From positions 148,834,555 to 148,898,554 of the forward strand of contig JASEVX010000003.1 in NCBI GenBank assembly GCA_031761405.1: a DNA stretch of 64,000 nucleotides, given 5' to 3'. Source of the DNA: Serripes groenlandicus (taxonomy: Eukaryota; Mollusca; Bivalvia; Cardiida; Cardiidae). The position numbers and the translations under genes are program-made. The notes beneath the pieces are model-generated. The model was given only the letters and a program-made list of their open reading frames with translations, made no database searches and had not been told where the DNA came from. Positions 35,151 through 44,649 of the stretch are shown here, piece by piece (position 1 is the stretch's first letter; each line of letters begins with the position of its first letter).

Positions 35151-36043
35151 CCAGGATTGCCGACTTTCTACTTTTTCTTTTTGAAGAAAAAGATCTAGCA
35201 GTTAGCACGATTAAGGGGTATCGTTCTATGCTATCGAATACGCTTAAGTTCAAAGGGGGAGAGCGAATTGGTTCTAATCCATTTCTCTCGGAACTTATGC
35301 GATCATTCGAGCTAGATAAACCTATTTTTAGGAGTTTAACTCCAAAATGGGATTTATCGTGCGTTCTTTGGTCTCTTACAAAGGCGCCTTACGAACCTCT
35401 ATCTTCTGCGTCATTGAAGTTCTTAACATACAAAACTGTTTTTCTTCTTGCCTTTGCAACCGCTCGCCGTAGGAGTGAACTACACGCTCTTTCTGTAGAA
35501 ACAGGGTTTATCAGGTTCAATGAATCTGATGACTCATTAACTCTACTGTGTCAACCGGGTTTTCTAGCAAAGAACCAGTTGCCTTCGGTTCTTCCGAAAC
35601 CAATCACGGTTCCCAGTCTTTCTGGAAACTGTGGTCCATCGGACACCGACAGACTTCTTTGTCCCGTCAGAGCTCTTAAGTTTTATCTTAAGAGAGTTGA
35701 GGGGAAAAGGGGCCGTAGGAAGAGGTTGTTTCTCCCTCTTATAGGTTGTAAGGATATCTCAGCGGCGTCTATTTCCCGCTGGATATCCTGTACAATAAAA
35801 TTAGCTTACAAAGATCTGTCAGCTCGAGATCTCTCGTTTCTTCGGATACGTCCGCATGAGATTAGAGCTCTCTCGGCTAGTTGGGCTTTCTCCAACAACG
35901 TACCTTTGGAAGACATTCTTCGTGCCGCGGTATGGAAGTCGCAGTCTACATTTTCAACCTTTTATCTGCGCTCCATGTCTGCACAAACGGAAAACCTGTT
36001 CTCTCTGGGACCACTAGTGGCTTCTCAGCGAGTTATATGCTAA
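33158..36043 (+). CDS. DIRS tyrosine recombinase (YR) ORF
   Basis: The frame runs 961 codons, but the recognisable protein is the C-terminal ~350 (from about 34970). The N-terminal 600 codons overlap RT and are Ser-rich without a recognised domain. Core-binding-like region: RIVYDSKWTVFSDWC, TRIADFLLFLFE, STIKGYRSMLSNTL. Catalytic residues by position: R772 (TARRRSELHAL), H900 and R903 (RPHEIRALSASW), W926 (AAVWKSQ), Y936 (STFYLR). All are present, so the enzyme looks competent. The role is integration of the circular DNA copy. The frame is the same as gag, separated by only one UAG (33080-33082), and has no ATG before 33158. Translation may need readthrough or another mRNA. Confidence 0.92.
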   Translation: MGEYHRGSLDLICDTRRVSDSLRFPSSHDKRADRTVITPSGHVRSDFVTSEKEGHREGSQPQYSGFLQPSLPRSEEGRSVETGDRFISPESINTGREIQDGVGPLHQNGYSERRLGGLFRPDRRILPYSDRFLVEEIPSVCGKWGSVPIQGTSLRPQVRSASVHEGYKCCGSVSTYERSTTPSILRRLATPQNRTCNSNSRSVSSLADHSAIGSYSQYAEVGLSSVKEVYVRGDDVSNRPSGDSGPSGQSRFSVPEDQTQSGSGVGNSPIHAVTSGIVKCSSRPSQSRQAPHETPSVSFSVPVASICGLTGTGGSSDGFLQVTPSLVAKSVNLSTRGALDHSASGSVPLYRCQCCGLGSSFRATGLNSPGHVDSGGTLFSHKQLRIESSPASSQTVLCLRCEHNCFIVDGQYYCCVLHSQARRNALPSTLSGDMEVTPLVPGDVVSNSSKTRPRPSKCLSRQSVPPKQNSSGGMDTESECSKLSIHADRDTPGGSFRHQSQSSAATLCVADVRSCSLGSGRTDSRLEPSIRVCVPPVHSGTDRTTKSSTFSTVQNPVDSAILAPEVVVQRPPGLPLGTTDTSSFTRRHSVSATGSASSPKPGNATPSRLDVIKRSIRERNFSRKVASRIAQSRRRSTRIVYDSKWTVFSDWCRARSINPECPSITRIADFLLFLFEEKDLAVSTIKGYRSMLSNTLKFKGGERIGSNPFLSELMRSFELDKPIFRSLTPKWDLSCVLWSLTKAPYEPLSSASLKFLTYKTVFLLAFATARRRSELHALSVETGFIRFNESDDSLTLLCQPGFLAKNQLPSVLPKPITVPSLSGNCGPSDTDRLLCPVRALKFYLKRVEGKRGRRKRLFLPLIGCKDISAASISRWISCTIKLAYKDLSARDLSFLRIRPHEIRALSASWAFSNNVPLEDILRAAVWKSQSTFSTFYLRSMSAQTENLFSLGPLVASQRVIC

Positions 36044-36222
36044 TTTTGTTAAACACAACAATAACATACATTAAGATTGAAATTCTGTTCAATCCTTTCT
36101 CCTACTGTTAAAGGCGGTTGTGTTCAATAGTACTTCGTAATTAAATATAAAAATGCATGGTACTACATTGCCTGTAAGGACTGGAAGTGTTGGCCGATCC
36201 TCCCGACCTATGCTGAAAAGTC

Positions 36223-36318
36223 ATCAGGTATTAAATGACTGGTAATGTATTTTTGACATAAAAATGAAGTTTTTTAAAGTAAAACATATTTTTATTAGAA
36301 AATACTTACCAGTCATTT
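36223..36318 (+). repeat. DIRS internal complementary region (96 bp)
   Basis: 36223-36266 is the exact reverse complement of the left end (29790-29833), and 36267-36318 is the exact reverse complement of the right end (36501-36552). Joined, they copy the circle junction of the element. This is the DIRS hallmark used to rebuild termini during replication. Confidence 0.95.
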
Positions 36319-36364
36319 CAGATTCCCACCTCCCATCCCCGCGTCGTCAACCAACACTTACTGT

Positions 36365-36513
36365 AAACTAAAAGTGAAAAGTTGGCCACGTGCAGCGGTG
36401 TTTACCGCCAACCGTGTATATCACACAGGGCGTGAGGAATACGCTAAACGCGTTCTTTTTTCTGGATGAATTAGGGTATGGAGATTATATATCAGGTATT
36501 AAATGACTGGTAA
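36365..36513 (-). repeat. DIRS right inverted terminal repeat (149 bp)
   Basis: Identical in reverse complement to 29811-29959. The right-specific extension continues to about 36555 (GTATTTTCTAATAAAAATAT...). Confidence 0.95.
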
Positions 36514-36599
36514 GTATTTTCTAATAAAAATATGTTTTACTTTAAAAAACTTCATTTTCACACTTATCCGTATACACCCAGTATATTACAGTATATATT

Positions 36600-36790
36600 G
36601 AACATTTCCAGATGTCTCTTTTAAAATATATATGGACAAAGATTATTTATAATCATGAAATAGACTATATTGTCTAAAATTACTAAGTTTTAAAGCAAGT
36701 TTAAAACAAACAAAAAAGATAATGTAATTATTAATTAATCTTCAAAATAATTCGTTACCAGTACTTCAGTACTTTGATTTTTTATCCATC
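36600..36790. repeat. Diverged repeat related to 24840-24990
   Basis: Both contain GGACAAA, AAATAGACTA and AAAATAATTCGTTACCAGTA in the same order with moderate divergence. No gene seen. Confidence 0.5.
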
Positions 36791-37342
36791 CAAAATTCTG
36801 GTTTCCTTGGCAACCAAAAGAAAAGAATAGTGAAAGTGTTCAGCCTATTTTCAAATAATGTTGTAGAAATGTTCATTGGGTGACCCTGTATCAGATTCCT
36901 TCAAGCAAATCTGATTGGTCGAAAAACATGGCCGCCAGAGGGCGGGGCTATTTTGCATTATATGATCATAGTGAAAACTTAAAAAATCTTTTTCTCCGAA
37001 AGTGTTGAGCAGATTTTCAAATAATTTTGTAGAAATGTTCCTTGGGTGTACCCTTATTAGATTCCTTCAAGCCATGTTGATTTGTAAAAAAATATGGCCG
37101 CCATGGGGTAGGGCTATTTTGCCTTATATGGCTATAGTGAAAACTTAAAATATCCTCTCCTCCGAAAGTGTCAGGCCGATTTTCAAATAATTTTGCAGAA
37201 ATATTCCTTGGGTGACACTACAAGATTCCTTTTAGCCATGGTGGTTGGTAAAAAACATGGCCACCAGGGGTCAGGGCTGTTTGGATATTTGATTTTTGCC
37301 TTATGGCCATGGAGCGATACTGGCCCTCTTGGGCCTCTTGTT
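36780..37342 (+). mobile_element. AGCTCACC-family element, 5' truncated, abutting a MITE
   Basis: Three ~190-bp internal units contain ACATGGCCGCC and TATATGGCTATAGTGAAAAC. The 3' end is GGAGCGATACTGGCCCTCTT then CCTCTTG, joined directly to TTCCCACATAC of a MITE whose left terminus it interrupted. Confidence 0.65.
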
Positions 37343-38167
37343 CCCACATACAGCAAATTTGCAGCAGACGACTTTGAAAACATATTGGTAAAAACCTGAA
37401 CAATCTCCATAATAGGTAGCTTAATTGTTAAATAAAGTTGAAAACATTGTGGTCAAAGGAGAAATTGCTCATCATGAGCAATTTCACCTTTGGCCACAAT
37501 GTTTTCAAATGTCTTCCTCTGTTATTGCGTCAAAATGCGTCTTCATGTGGGAAAGGGTTGGCAAAAGAAGAAATTGTTTGTATTGAGCAATTTCTCGTTT
37601 TGCCACAATGTTTTCAACTCTACTCAATAATTAAAAGCATCTTGATACTGTAAGGAGTAGTAAACATTGTGAGTAATTTCTCCCTTACCAACAATGTTTT
37701 GAAAAGATTTATTCTGCAAATGTTACAAATGTGTGAAAGAGTTAACCCTGCCCGCTAACAAAAAGTCTGCAGCAGTTGACTTTGAAACATTAACCTTCTC
37801 CCTCATACGAAAATTCTGCAGCAGACGACTTTGTACATATTTTGTCGAAAAATAGAAAATCTCTGTAATTGAATGGATAACCTATGACTAAAAGTGGAAA
37901 GCATTGTGGCAATAGGAGAAATTGCTTGTTTTGAGCAATTTCTTCTTTTGTTACTATGTTTTCAAAAAACTCTGCTGCAGAGGCGTCAGAAAGCGTCTAT
38001 ATGCGGGAAAGGGTTAAGGCTAAAATATATAATAGTAAATGAAATGAAAGCATAAATATTGCAAAAAGTTGAAAATGTGATGAGAAATATCTCTATTGCC
38101 ACAACGTTTTCAAAAGTCGTCTACTGCAGATGCGTCAAAGAGTGTCTGCATGTGGGGGAAAGAGTTA
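37343..38167. mobile_element. Run of four TTAACCC MITEs and fragments
   Basis: Copies at 37343-37558, 37560-37740 (half element), 37790-38017 (both ends, arm class with GCGTCTATATGCGGG) and 38040-38167 (right half). Each carries the GAAATTGC palindrome half or the arms. Confidence 0.8.
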
Positions 38168-38191
38168 ATGACTCCTTACAAGGAAATAATG

Positions 38192-38292
38192 ACAAAGTGC
38201 ACTGTATGCATGTCTCGGTGTTGAATATGGTGTCTGTATGACAAAATTCACTGTATGCATGTCTCTGTGTTGAATACGCTGTCTGTATTTCG
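38192..38292. repeat. ~50-bp tandem duplication
   Basis: Two adjacent copies of CACTGTATGCATGTCTCGGT / CACTGTATGCATGTCTCTGT followed by GTTGAATA and GTGTCTGTAT/GCTGTCTGTAT. Confidence 0.85.
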
Positions 38293-38667
38293 TTACCAAT
38301 GAGTAATGTACTACATAAATCATGGGTACACCTGATGCACGTTTAATGCTAGAGAATTCATTAAATCTTGTCAAGATGACTTTTTTAAGCTGCAACATTA
38401 GACATTTCGCAGGTTCTCGCCTGTTTATGAAACGTTTTGTGTTGCGCTAAATCTGTGTTTACATGTTAAAATCTGCATTTAAAATGAGTGTAATTAGATA
38501 AAGAAAAAATAAATTGTCTCTGAACGTGACTTTAGCCGGAGACTAAACACTATAGGTGCTGTCACCAGATCATTCTTCAACTGTTACTTCATAATGTTAA
38601 ATGTTGAACTCTTCCAAATTGAAATCAATTGTAATAGAATTTAAATAATTAGAGGTAAAATATTCAT

Positions 38668-39900
38668 TTAACCCTTTCCCTCATATAGACGCTTTCTGAT
38701 GCCTCTGCAGCAGACGGCTTTTTGAAAACATAGTGACAAAAGAAGAAATTGCAACTTATTATTCGTAAACTGATTATTTGTAAACTATACTGAAATACAT
38801 ATTATATAATCATGAAATTTCATGAAGGTTTTAATTTGCATAATATATTTGAAACTGGACTCAACGCAATTATTTAGAGTAATTTGACATATTAGGATAA
38901 AAATTTGATTTTATTACTGAGTACAAAACAATATTTTAGACATTTCAAAAGTTGTTTGTATTAGAGAAAGAGTTATCCCTTACCCACATGCAGATGTGAT
39001 TTGATAAATCTGCAACAGGCCATTTATGGAAACATTGTGACAAAAGGAGAAATCGCTCATGATGAGCAATTTCTCCTTTTGTCACAATGGTTTCAACTGT
39101 ATTCGTTGATAATACTCTCATTTTTAGAGATTGTTCATATCTTTAAAGCTATGATGTTTTCAAAATCATCCGTTACAGATTTGTTGTACTTTGGAAAGGG
39201 TGAAGAGCGAAACTGAAAAGAAGATAATACATTAAAAAGGAAATTTGAGAATGGTATTCAGGTCTGTTGAATAGATAAGGTCATCACTGTGAAGAGAGAA
39301 GTCTTTAATTAATCCTATCTTCCTTTACATATGAAATGTCAGACCAAACAGCTGGGGGTGAGGCTTCTTTCATATATATGCTGTGTTTTAACCCTTTCCC
39401 ACATACAACAAGTCTGCTGCAGACGACTTTGAAAACATCTAGGCAAAAACATGTAAAATCACCATTAATGAAGGTACAATTATTGAATAAAGTTGAAAAC
39501 ATTGTGGCAAAAGGATAAATTGTTCATTCTTCTTTTGTCACATTGTTTTCAAAAGTTGTGTGCTACAGAGGCGTCAGAAGCGTCTATATGTGGGAAAGGG
39601 TTAAGTGAAAAGCAACCTGTAATGCTCCCTGTCCTTGAGTGCATACTTCCTGAATAGACTTGAAAACATTGTTACAAAAGGAGAAATTCCTTCCCTTGCC
39701 ACAATGTTTAAAAAAAAAATCCGCAAGAGGGGAAGCTTCTGTCACATTATGTGCACAGTAGATGACTTGAAAACATTGAAAGAAAAAGGAATTATTGTTC
39801 AAAATAAGCAATTTCTCCTTCCCCCACAATATCTTCAACTGATTTTACATACTTTTCCTTTTGATGTGTTCAAAGCAGAAGACTGTAAAATTGTAAAATT
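38668..39900. mobile_element. Dispersed TTAACCC MITEs
   Basis: A left half (38668-38757), a copy at 38969-39203 with a degenerate left end, an intact copy at 39388-39604, and a diverged copy at about 39650-39900. A ~200-bp AT-rich interval (38760-38960) shows nothing else. Confidence 0.75.
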
Positions 39901-39959
39901 TATTATCAGACAAGTTTATTTATGGTTAATGCCAAATGAGGACATGTTATACTAGAATC

Positions 39960-40940
39960 CAACTAAGTTTATAGCGCAACTGAGCACTAACTGCTTGATT
40001 AGAGCTTTACAAGTGCTTATTAAGCTTGCATCCCTAGAACATTAAGTTTGCTGGTGCATGCAAGGACATTAAGCTTGCAGATAGTTCTTGTTTCTCAAAC
40101 TTTGCGTAAGCTTCCCGCGAACTTAGAATCGATTATGTTTGCGACAAGCTTGCAAGTTTGCAACAACAACAACAGGAAGTTGTGCATTCAAATTTTCAAA
40201 ATGGAGGCTTACCATGTGACAGTTAAAATATAGGCAATGTTTTACAATATGCTCGTTTATCATCATCAAATATAATTTTTAAAGTGACTTGTCAGTAACT
40301 TTTCTTTACATGATAATGATAAATGCAGATAAAATAAACTTTAAATGAAGATTTGCAAGTACAGAATTTACTCAGAAATGACAATGTTTGCAACTGGTAA
40401 AATGGAATCTCTTGACAGGTAAACACTTATGTAAATGACTGTTTATTCAGTGATTTATAGTGAAAATTTATTATGTGGGAAAGGTTTCAGACAGAAAATT
40501 TTAGTTATTTAAATATATAATTTCAATTTTATGAATAAAATAATTAAAATTGCAATATGATTTTGGATGTTATTAACTGGGTGGGTTTGACCCTGTCACC
40601 TGGTATGATTGCGCAAACCCGCGATTAAGCGTGAAACCTTAGTACGATTATGCAAGCGCGCAACCCTGCAACCTAGGTATGATCACGCAAGCACGCAATT
40701 AAGATCGTAAAGGTTGCTATTGCAAGCATGTGCAAGTTTGCGCAACCTTCATAAGATTGCGGGAAGCATGCAAATAACCATCATTCTGAAAGCTTAATAA
40801 AATAATAAGCTTGTGCATGCTTGCACTATTATGATTGCAAATGTTCCTATTGCAATCTAACTGCATGCTTAAATAAGATTGCGGCACGCTTAGTTACAAT
40901 CTTGACACAACCTTGCTGCAATCGTAATAAAGCTTGCTGT
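39960..40940. repeat. Region dense in GCAAGC/GCTTGC motifs
   Basis: AAGCTTGCA-type motifs cluster at 39960-40180. At 40590-40930 at least five degenerate ~36-bp units are built on GATYRYGCAAGCRCGCAA. The interval 40215-40440 matches 62036-62225 (both contain GATAAATGCAGATAAAAT). It may be one unclassified transposon with subterminal repeats; termini not defined. Confidence 0.45.
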
Positions 40941-40954
40941 TTTGGTTTGGGAGC

Positions 40955-41110
40955 TGCTCCTCCATCGTCAAATATTTCTTCAAACAACATCTCCTCTGAA
41001 ACCATTGGATTAAAGTCAAACCAAACTTAAGATGAATGTGTCTGTTAGGGTCCTCTTTCAAAGTTGTTCATATAATTCAATTTCATTAAAAAGTCTGGTT
41101 GCTGCGGTAT
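40955..41110 (+). mobile_element. AGCTCACC-family fragment
   Basis: TTCAAACAACATCTCCTCTG and GTCCTCTTTCAAAGTTGTTC match internal parts of the family at 46.2 kb; ends absent. Confidence 0.5.
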
Positions 41111-41589
41111 CAGATTGGTGGAAAAATGACAAAACATTGAAATTGCAAGTTAATGTGGCAGAATTGTTTCTGACATAACCCTCTGGAAATACTCTTCAAG
41201 CCATATATATTTTGAGCAGATTCATTGAAAAGAACGTTGTAAAATCCTTTCCAAATTTTGTTTCTCGAAGGAATAATGCTGGCAAATTCATACTTTGGAA
41301 ACAGAAAAAGGAAAACCCGTAATTTCAAAAGTTTACATGTTGCTGTTAAATCTTCTGCAGGTGGATAGACAACTTATCAGCAGAGATTGAAATGTTGATA
41401 TATCTTGTCATGTGAAAACCAACCTTTGGAAATGTTATTTTTAACAGCAATTTGAATTTGCTTGTTTGTATTGTGGATGTTTTGTCATCCCTGTGTTTTG
41501 GAGGTGCAAGGTACACTGAGTTTGTCAACAATTATAGTCTTGAATATGTTGGATGGCTGATCTGGCCTCCAAATTATAAAACTTTATTC

Positions 41590-41760
41590 AGTGCTCATGT
41601 AGTAGAGTCGTTGTAAAGTGTTCGCCTACGGGACACAAAGTCCCGAGTCGAGCCTTGTTCGGGTCGGACTCTTTCAGCTGGGTTACATTGGCGCCCAACG
41701 TAAATGACCCACAGTGATGTGAGATAGAGTAATAGTTGATGGTAATTGAGGATTCAAGGA
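41590..41760 (+). repeat. tRNA-like head A, left of minisatellite
   Basis: AAAGTGTTCGCCTACGGGAC, AGTCCCGAGTCGAG and TCTTTCAGCTGGGTTACA match, in order, the segment right of the minisatellite. B-box resemblance is partial. Confidence 0.45.
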
Positions 41761-41761
41761 T

Positions 41762-42193
41762 GATTTGTTGACAATATGTAGCTATGTGTTGACAATATGT
41801 AGCTATGGGTTGACAATATGTATCTATGGGTTGACAATGTGTAGCTATGTGTTGACAATATGTAGCTATGGGTTGACAATATGTAGCTATGGGTTGACAA
41901 TATGTAGCTATGTGTTGACAATGTGTAGCTATGTGTTGACAATATGTAGCTATGGGTTGACAATATGTAGCTATGGGTTGACAATATGTAGCTATGGGTT
42001 GACAATATGTAGCTATGTGTTGACAATATGTAGCTATGGGTTGACAATATGTAGCTATGGGTTGACAATATGTAGCTATGTGTTGACAATGTGTAGCTAT
42101 GGGTTGACAATATGTAGCTATGGGTTGACAATGTGTAGCTATGGGTTTACAATATGTAGCTATGGGTTGACAATATGTATCTATGTGTTTGTA
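41762..42193. repeat. 21-bp minisatellite, ~20 copies
   Basis: The unit TTGACAATATGTAGCTATGG(G/T) varies mainly at two positions (ATATG/ATGTG, GGG/GTG). The period is a multiple of three with no stop, so long open frames exist on both strands (LTICSYG and STHSYIL heptads); these are not genes. Confidence 0.97.
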
Positions 42194-42224
42194 TAAGGAG
42201 ATGCTTATACTGCCTTGCTATACA

Positions 42225-42320
42225 GCTAGATCATATAGCGATGTGATAGAGTGTTTGCCTATTGGATGAGAGGTCCCGAGTTCGAGACTTACTCTGGTCA
42301 AACTTTTTCAGCTTGGTCAC
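42225..42320 (+). repeat. tRNA-like head B, right of minisatellite
   Basis: GTGATAGAGTGTTTGCCTAT and GGTCCCGAGTTCGAG look like A- and B-box regions of a tRNA-derived SINE. Homologous to 41590-41760 in the same orientation. Confidence 0.5.
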
Positions 42321-43187
42321 ACTCAGATTTTGTTCTCAAGTATATGATTAGCCAGAAGCAAACTTTTATTAGAATTGACCAATCAAAAGTTTTCTTATGA
42401 ACACTGGTTATTTTTAAGCACAAAGAATGTTCTCGAGTCTTGGTTAATCCCAGATCGATTTTTATGTAACGTGGTTCATATGATATCTCAGTTTTCTATT
42501 TCAGTGCACTACCTGGCATTTTATTATCATATAGTACGGTTTTCAGAGTGATATTTCCTGTTAGATTACTCAACAGTTAGAGGATTTAACACTTTCCAAC
42601 ATATAACCAGTCTGCGTCAGTTTCGCCCTTCAACCCTTCCAACATACAACTAATCTGCAGAAGATAACTTTGATAACATCAAAGTCAAAAAACCATGGAA
42701 AATCTCAGTAAACGCAAGTATAATTATAGGATGGAGTTGAAAACAGTTGAGTGATTCATTATGATTCATATTAGGCACATGTATTTCTTGAGACAAGTCC
42801 TCTAAGTTCCAGTGATACAAAATTATTTAATCTTGTGACCTTGACATTGGTCACAGGCATTATTGTTTCACAAGCACAAGTCATCTTGTTTCACCTAAAA
42901 AGTGTCTTTTCTTACAAGCAAATGGCTTGCCTACATTTTTGAACTGGAGACACTTTTGACACATTTTTAATACAGTACTGTACAGTTCAATTAATTGCCA
43001 ACCTTATCACATTACAAAATAGTTTCCATAGTTTGGCATAGATTGTTCCATAGTTGTTTCCTGCAGATTTATTACATTTAAGATAGGTTTTAAAAAAAAA
43101 ATAAGATTCTAGATCAAACATGTTTTGATGGATATAATGTGTGGTACTTCCATGAGTTTCACCGTCATTTCTTTGAATACATTTCAG
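42321..43187. other. Unassigned sequence with MITE remnants
   Basis: Degraded TTAACCC arms at about 42590-42740. Nothing else recognised. Confidence 0.4.
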
Positions 43188-43370
43188 ATTTGAATGACAC
43201 AGCCTCCAATTCTCTAACTCACGATACTATTATTGTCCTGTCTTCAAGTATCGTAAATGAGTGTCAAGGCAGTAACATGTCATCATCACTGAATATATCT
43301 GGATCATGCAACAATGTAATCGTTCCACCAGAGAATGCTGCAGATTCTAGCGTGACATACACAACAAGGG
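43188..43370 (+). CDS. Tentative exon, unknown protein
   Basis: A pyrimidine-rich tract ends ATTTCAG at 43181-43187, then an open stretch of about 60 codons rich in Ser, Asn and Asp follows (SDLNDTASNSLTHDTIIVL ... PPENAADSSVTYTTRG). Composition is balanced and non-repetitive. From about 43375 the sequence becomes a dispersed repeat (CATGGCCAACCTGCATACCA, repeated at 43556). No strong donor is seen (GTAATC at about 43316 is possible). No family recognised. Confidence 0.25.
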
Positions 43371-43674
43371 GTCTTCTACTAGGCATGGCCAACCTGCATA
43401 CCAAGTATGGAGTTCCTCGGCCTAAGCATTCTTTAGTTATTGAGCGGAAACCATTTCCTTTTTTTCCATTTACCTCAAAAGGTCACCATGACCTTGACCT
43501 TTGACATTCTGACATCAAAATAAATAGGGGTCAGCTACTGGTCAGCTACTGGTCATGACCAACCTGCATACCAAGTCTGAAGTACCTACGCCCTTTGTTG
43601 CAGAAGTATTTTCATATATATCTGGGATACGGCTTATCATGTTGGGTATAAAAAGACATTCAGTTTTAACTAGC

Positions 43675-44200
43675 TTAACCCTTTCCCACATATGACAAAT
43701 CTGCAGCAGGTGACTTTAAGATAACCTAGGCAAAAATCAGGAGAATCTATGAATGAAAGTTAAATTACTGAATAGAGTTCAAAACTGTGTGTGTGTGTGT
43801 GCCGAGCCCCGGTAGCGACGCGGGCTGTCAATCCAGGGGTTGTGAGTTGGAATCCCGGCTCGGCCAACTTTCTTTTCGAGGATTGACAAAAGTCAATGCG
43901 ACATGCGTCATTCCTCTTCCACCAATGGGCTAAGTCTATGTGTAAAAGCAGCCAGTTGCTTGGGAAGATTGTTGTGTGGAGTACTGGTGTGAGAAAACCA
44001 GGAAATGCATGAGTAGGTGAACTGGCCGCCGTGATATAACTGAGAAATTGTTAAAAACGGCGTTAAACCACAATCAATCAATCAATCAATCAATCAAAAC
44101 TGTGTGAGAAATTGCTCATGGTGAGAACAATTTCCTTATGCCACACTATGTTTTCTAAAACCAAAGGCTACAAATGTGTTTGCATGTGGAAAAGGGTTAA
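43675..44200. mobile_element. TTAACCC MITE split by a SINE
   Basis: The left half (TTAACCCTTTCCCACATATG ... GAATAGAGTTCAAAACTG) resumes after the SINE with GTGTGAGAAATTGCTCATGG and ends GTGGAAAAGGGTTAA. Confidence 0.85.
43792..44094 (+). mobile_element. Full-length tRNA-derived SINE with 12-bp target duplication
   Basis: A (GT)n stretch leads into a tRNA-like head: CCGGTAGCGACGCGGGCTG, then a B-box-like GGTTGTGAGTTGGAATCCC. The body has GACAAAAGTCAATGCGACAT. The tail is GCCGTGATATAACTGAGAAA ... GGCGTTAAACC and then (AATC)n. CAAAACTGTGTG is duplicated exactly at 43780-43791 and 44095-44106. No protein. Confidence 0.92.
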
Positions 44201-44649
44201 CCCGTTACTTCACATGATATTTCAAATGTTGTATACTTTACACTCAACATATAAACAAGTTGAATTATCTGGAAAACAGGAAGTAACTTTTTGAAAAAAA
44301 ATTGAAAATATTGCAATTAACGGAGAAATTGCTCGTTTTGAGCAATTTCACCTTTCATTGCAATGTTTTCAAAAGTCGTTTGCAACAGCAGGCGTCAAAT
44401 GTCATCAGTGTGAAGAAATGGTTTAATTAACCCTTTCCCTCATATAGACGCTTTCTGACGCCTCTGCAGCAGACAGCTTTTTGAAAACATAGTGACAAAA
44501 GAAGAAATTGCTCAAAACGAGCAATTTCTTCTTTTGCCACAATGTTTTCCACTTTTAGTCATAGGTTATCCATCAATTAAAGAGATTTTCCATTTTTGAC
44601 AAAATATGTTCAAAGTCGTCTGCTGCAGAATTGACGTATGCGGGAGGGT
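44197..44649. mobile_element. Two adjacent TTAACCC MITEs
   Basis: The first begins in the TTAA that ends the previous copy (44197). The second (44427-44649) has a clean left end and centre (GAAATTGCTCAAAACGAGCA) but the right end GCGGGAGGGTCC is mutated. Confidence 0.8.

Larger units (their letters stand above)
29790..36555 (+). mobile_element. Complete DIRS-type tyrosine-recombinase retrotransposon
   Basis: About 6.77 kb with split inverted terminal repeats, an internal complementary region near the 3' end, and three long plus-strand frames: gag-like, RT/RNase H/methyltransferase-like, and tyrosine recombinase. DIRS elements replicate through a circular intermediate and integrate by recombinase at a short shared sequence, without a target duplication. 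Here both ends carry CAT/CATTT and no longer duplication is visible, which fits. The three frames are long and the 149-bp termini are identical, suggesting a recent insertion. GC content is visibly higher than in the surroundings. Confidence 0.95.

Noticed and set aside
41754..42196. Open frames of 143 aa (plus) and 125 aa (minus)
   Set aside because: Both are translations of a 21-bp stop-free minisatellite.
43801..43870. Functional tRNA gene
   Set aside because: A- and B-box-like sequences are present but the fold is imperfect and a SINE body and tail follow; it is a SINE head.
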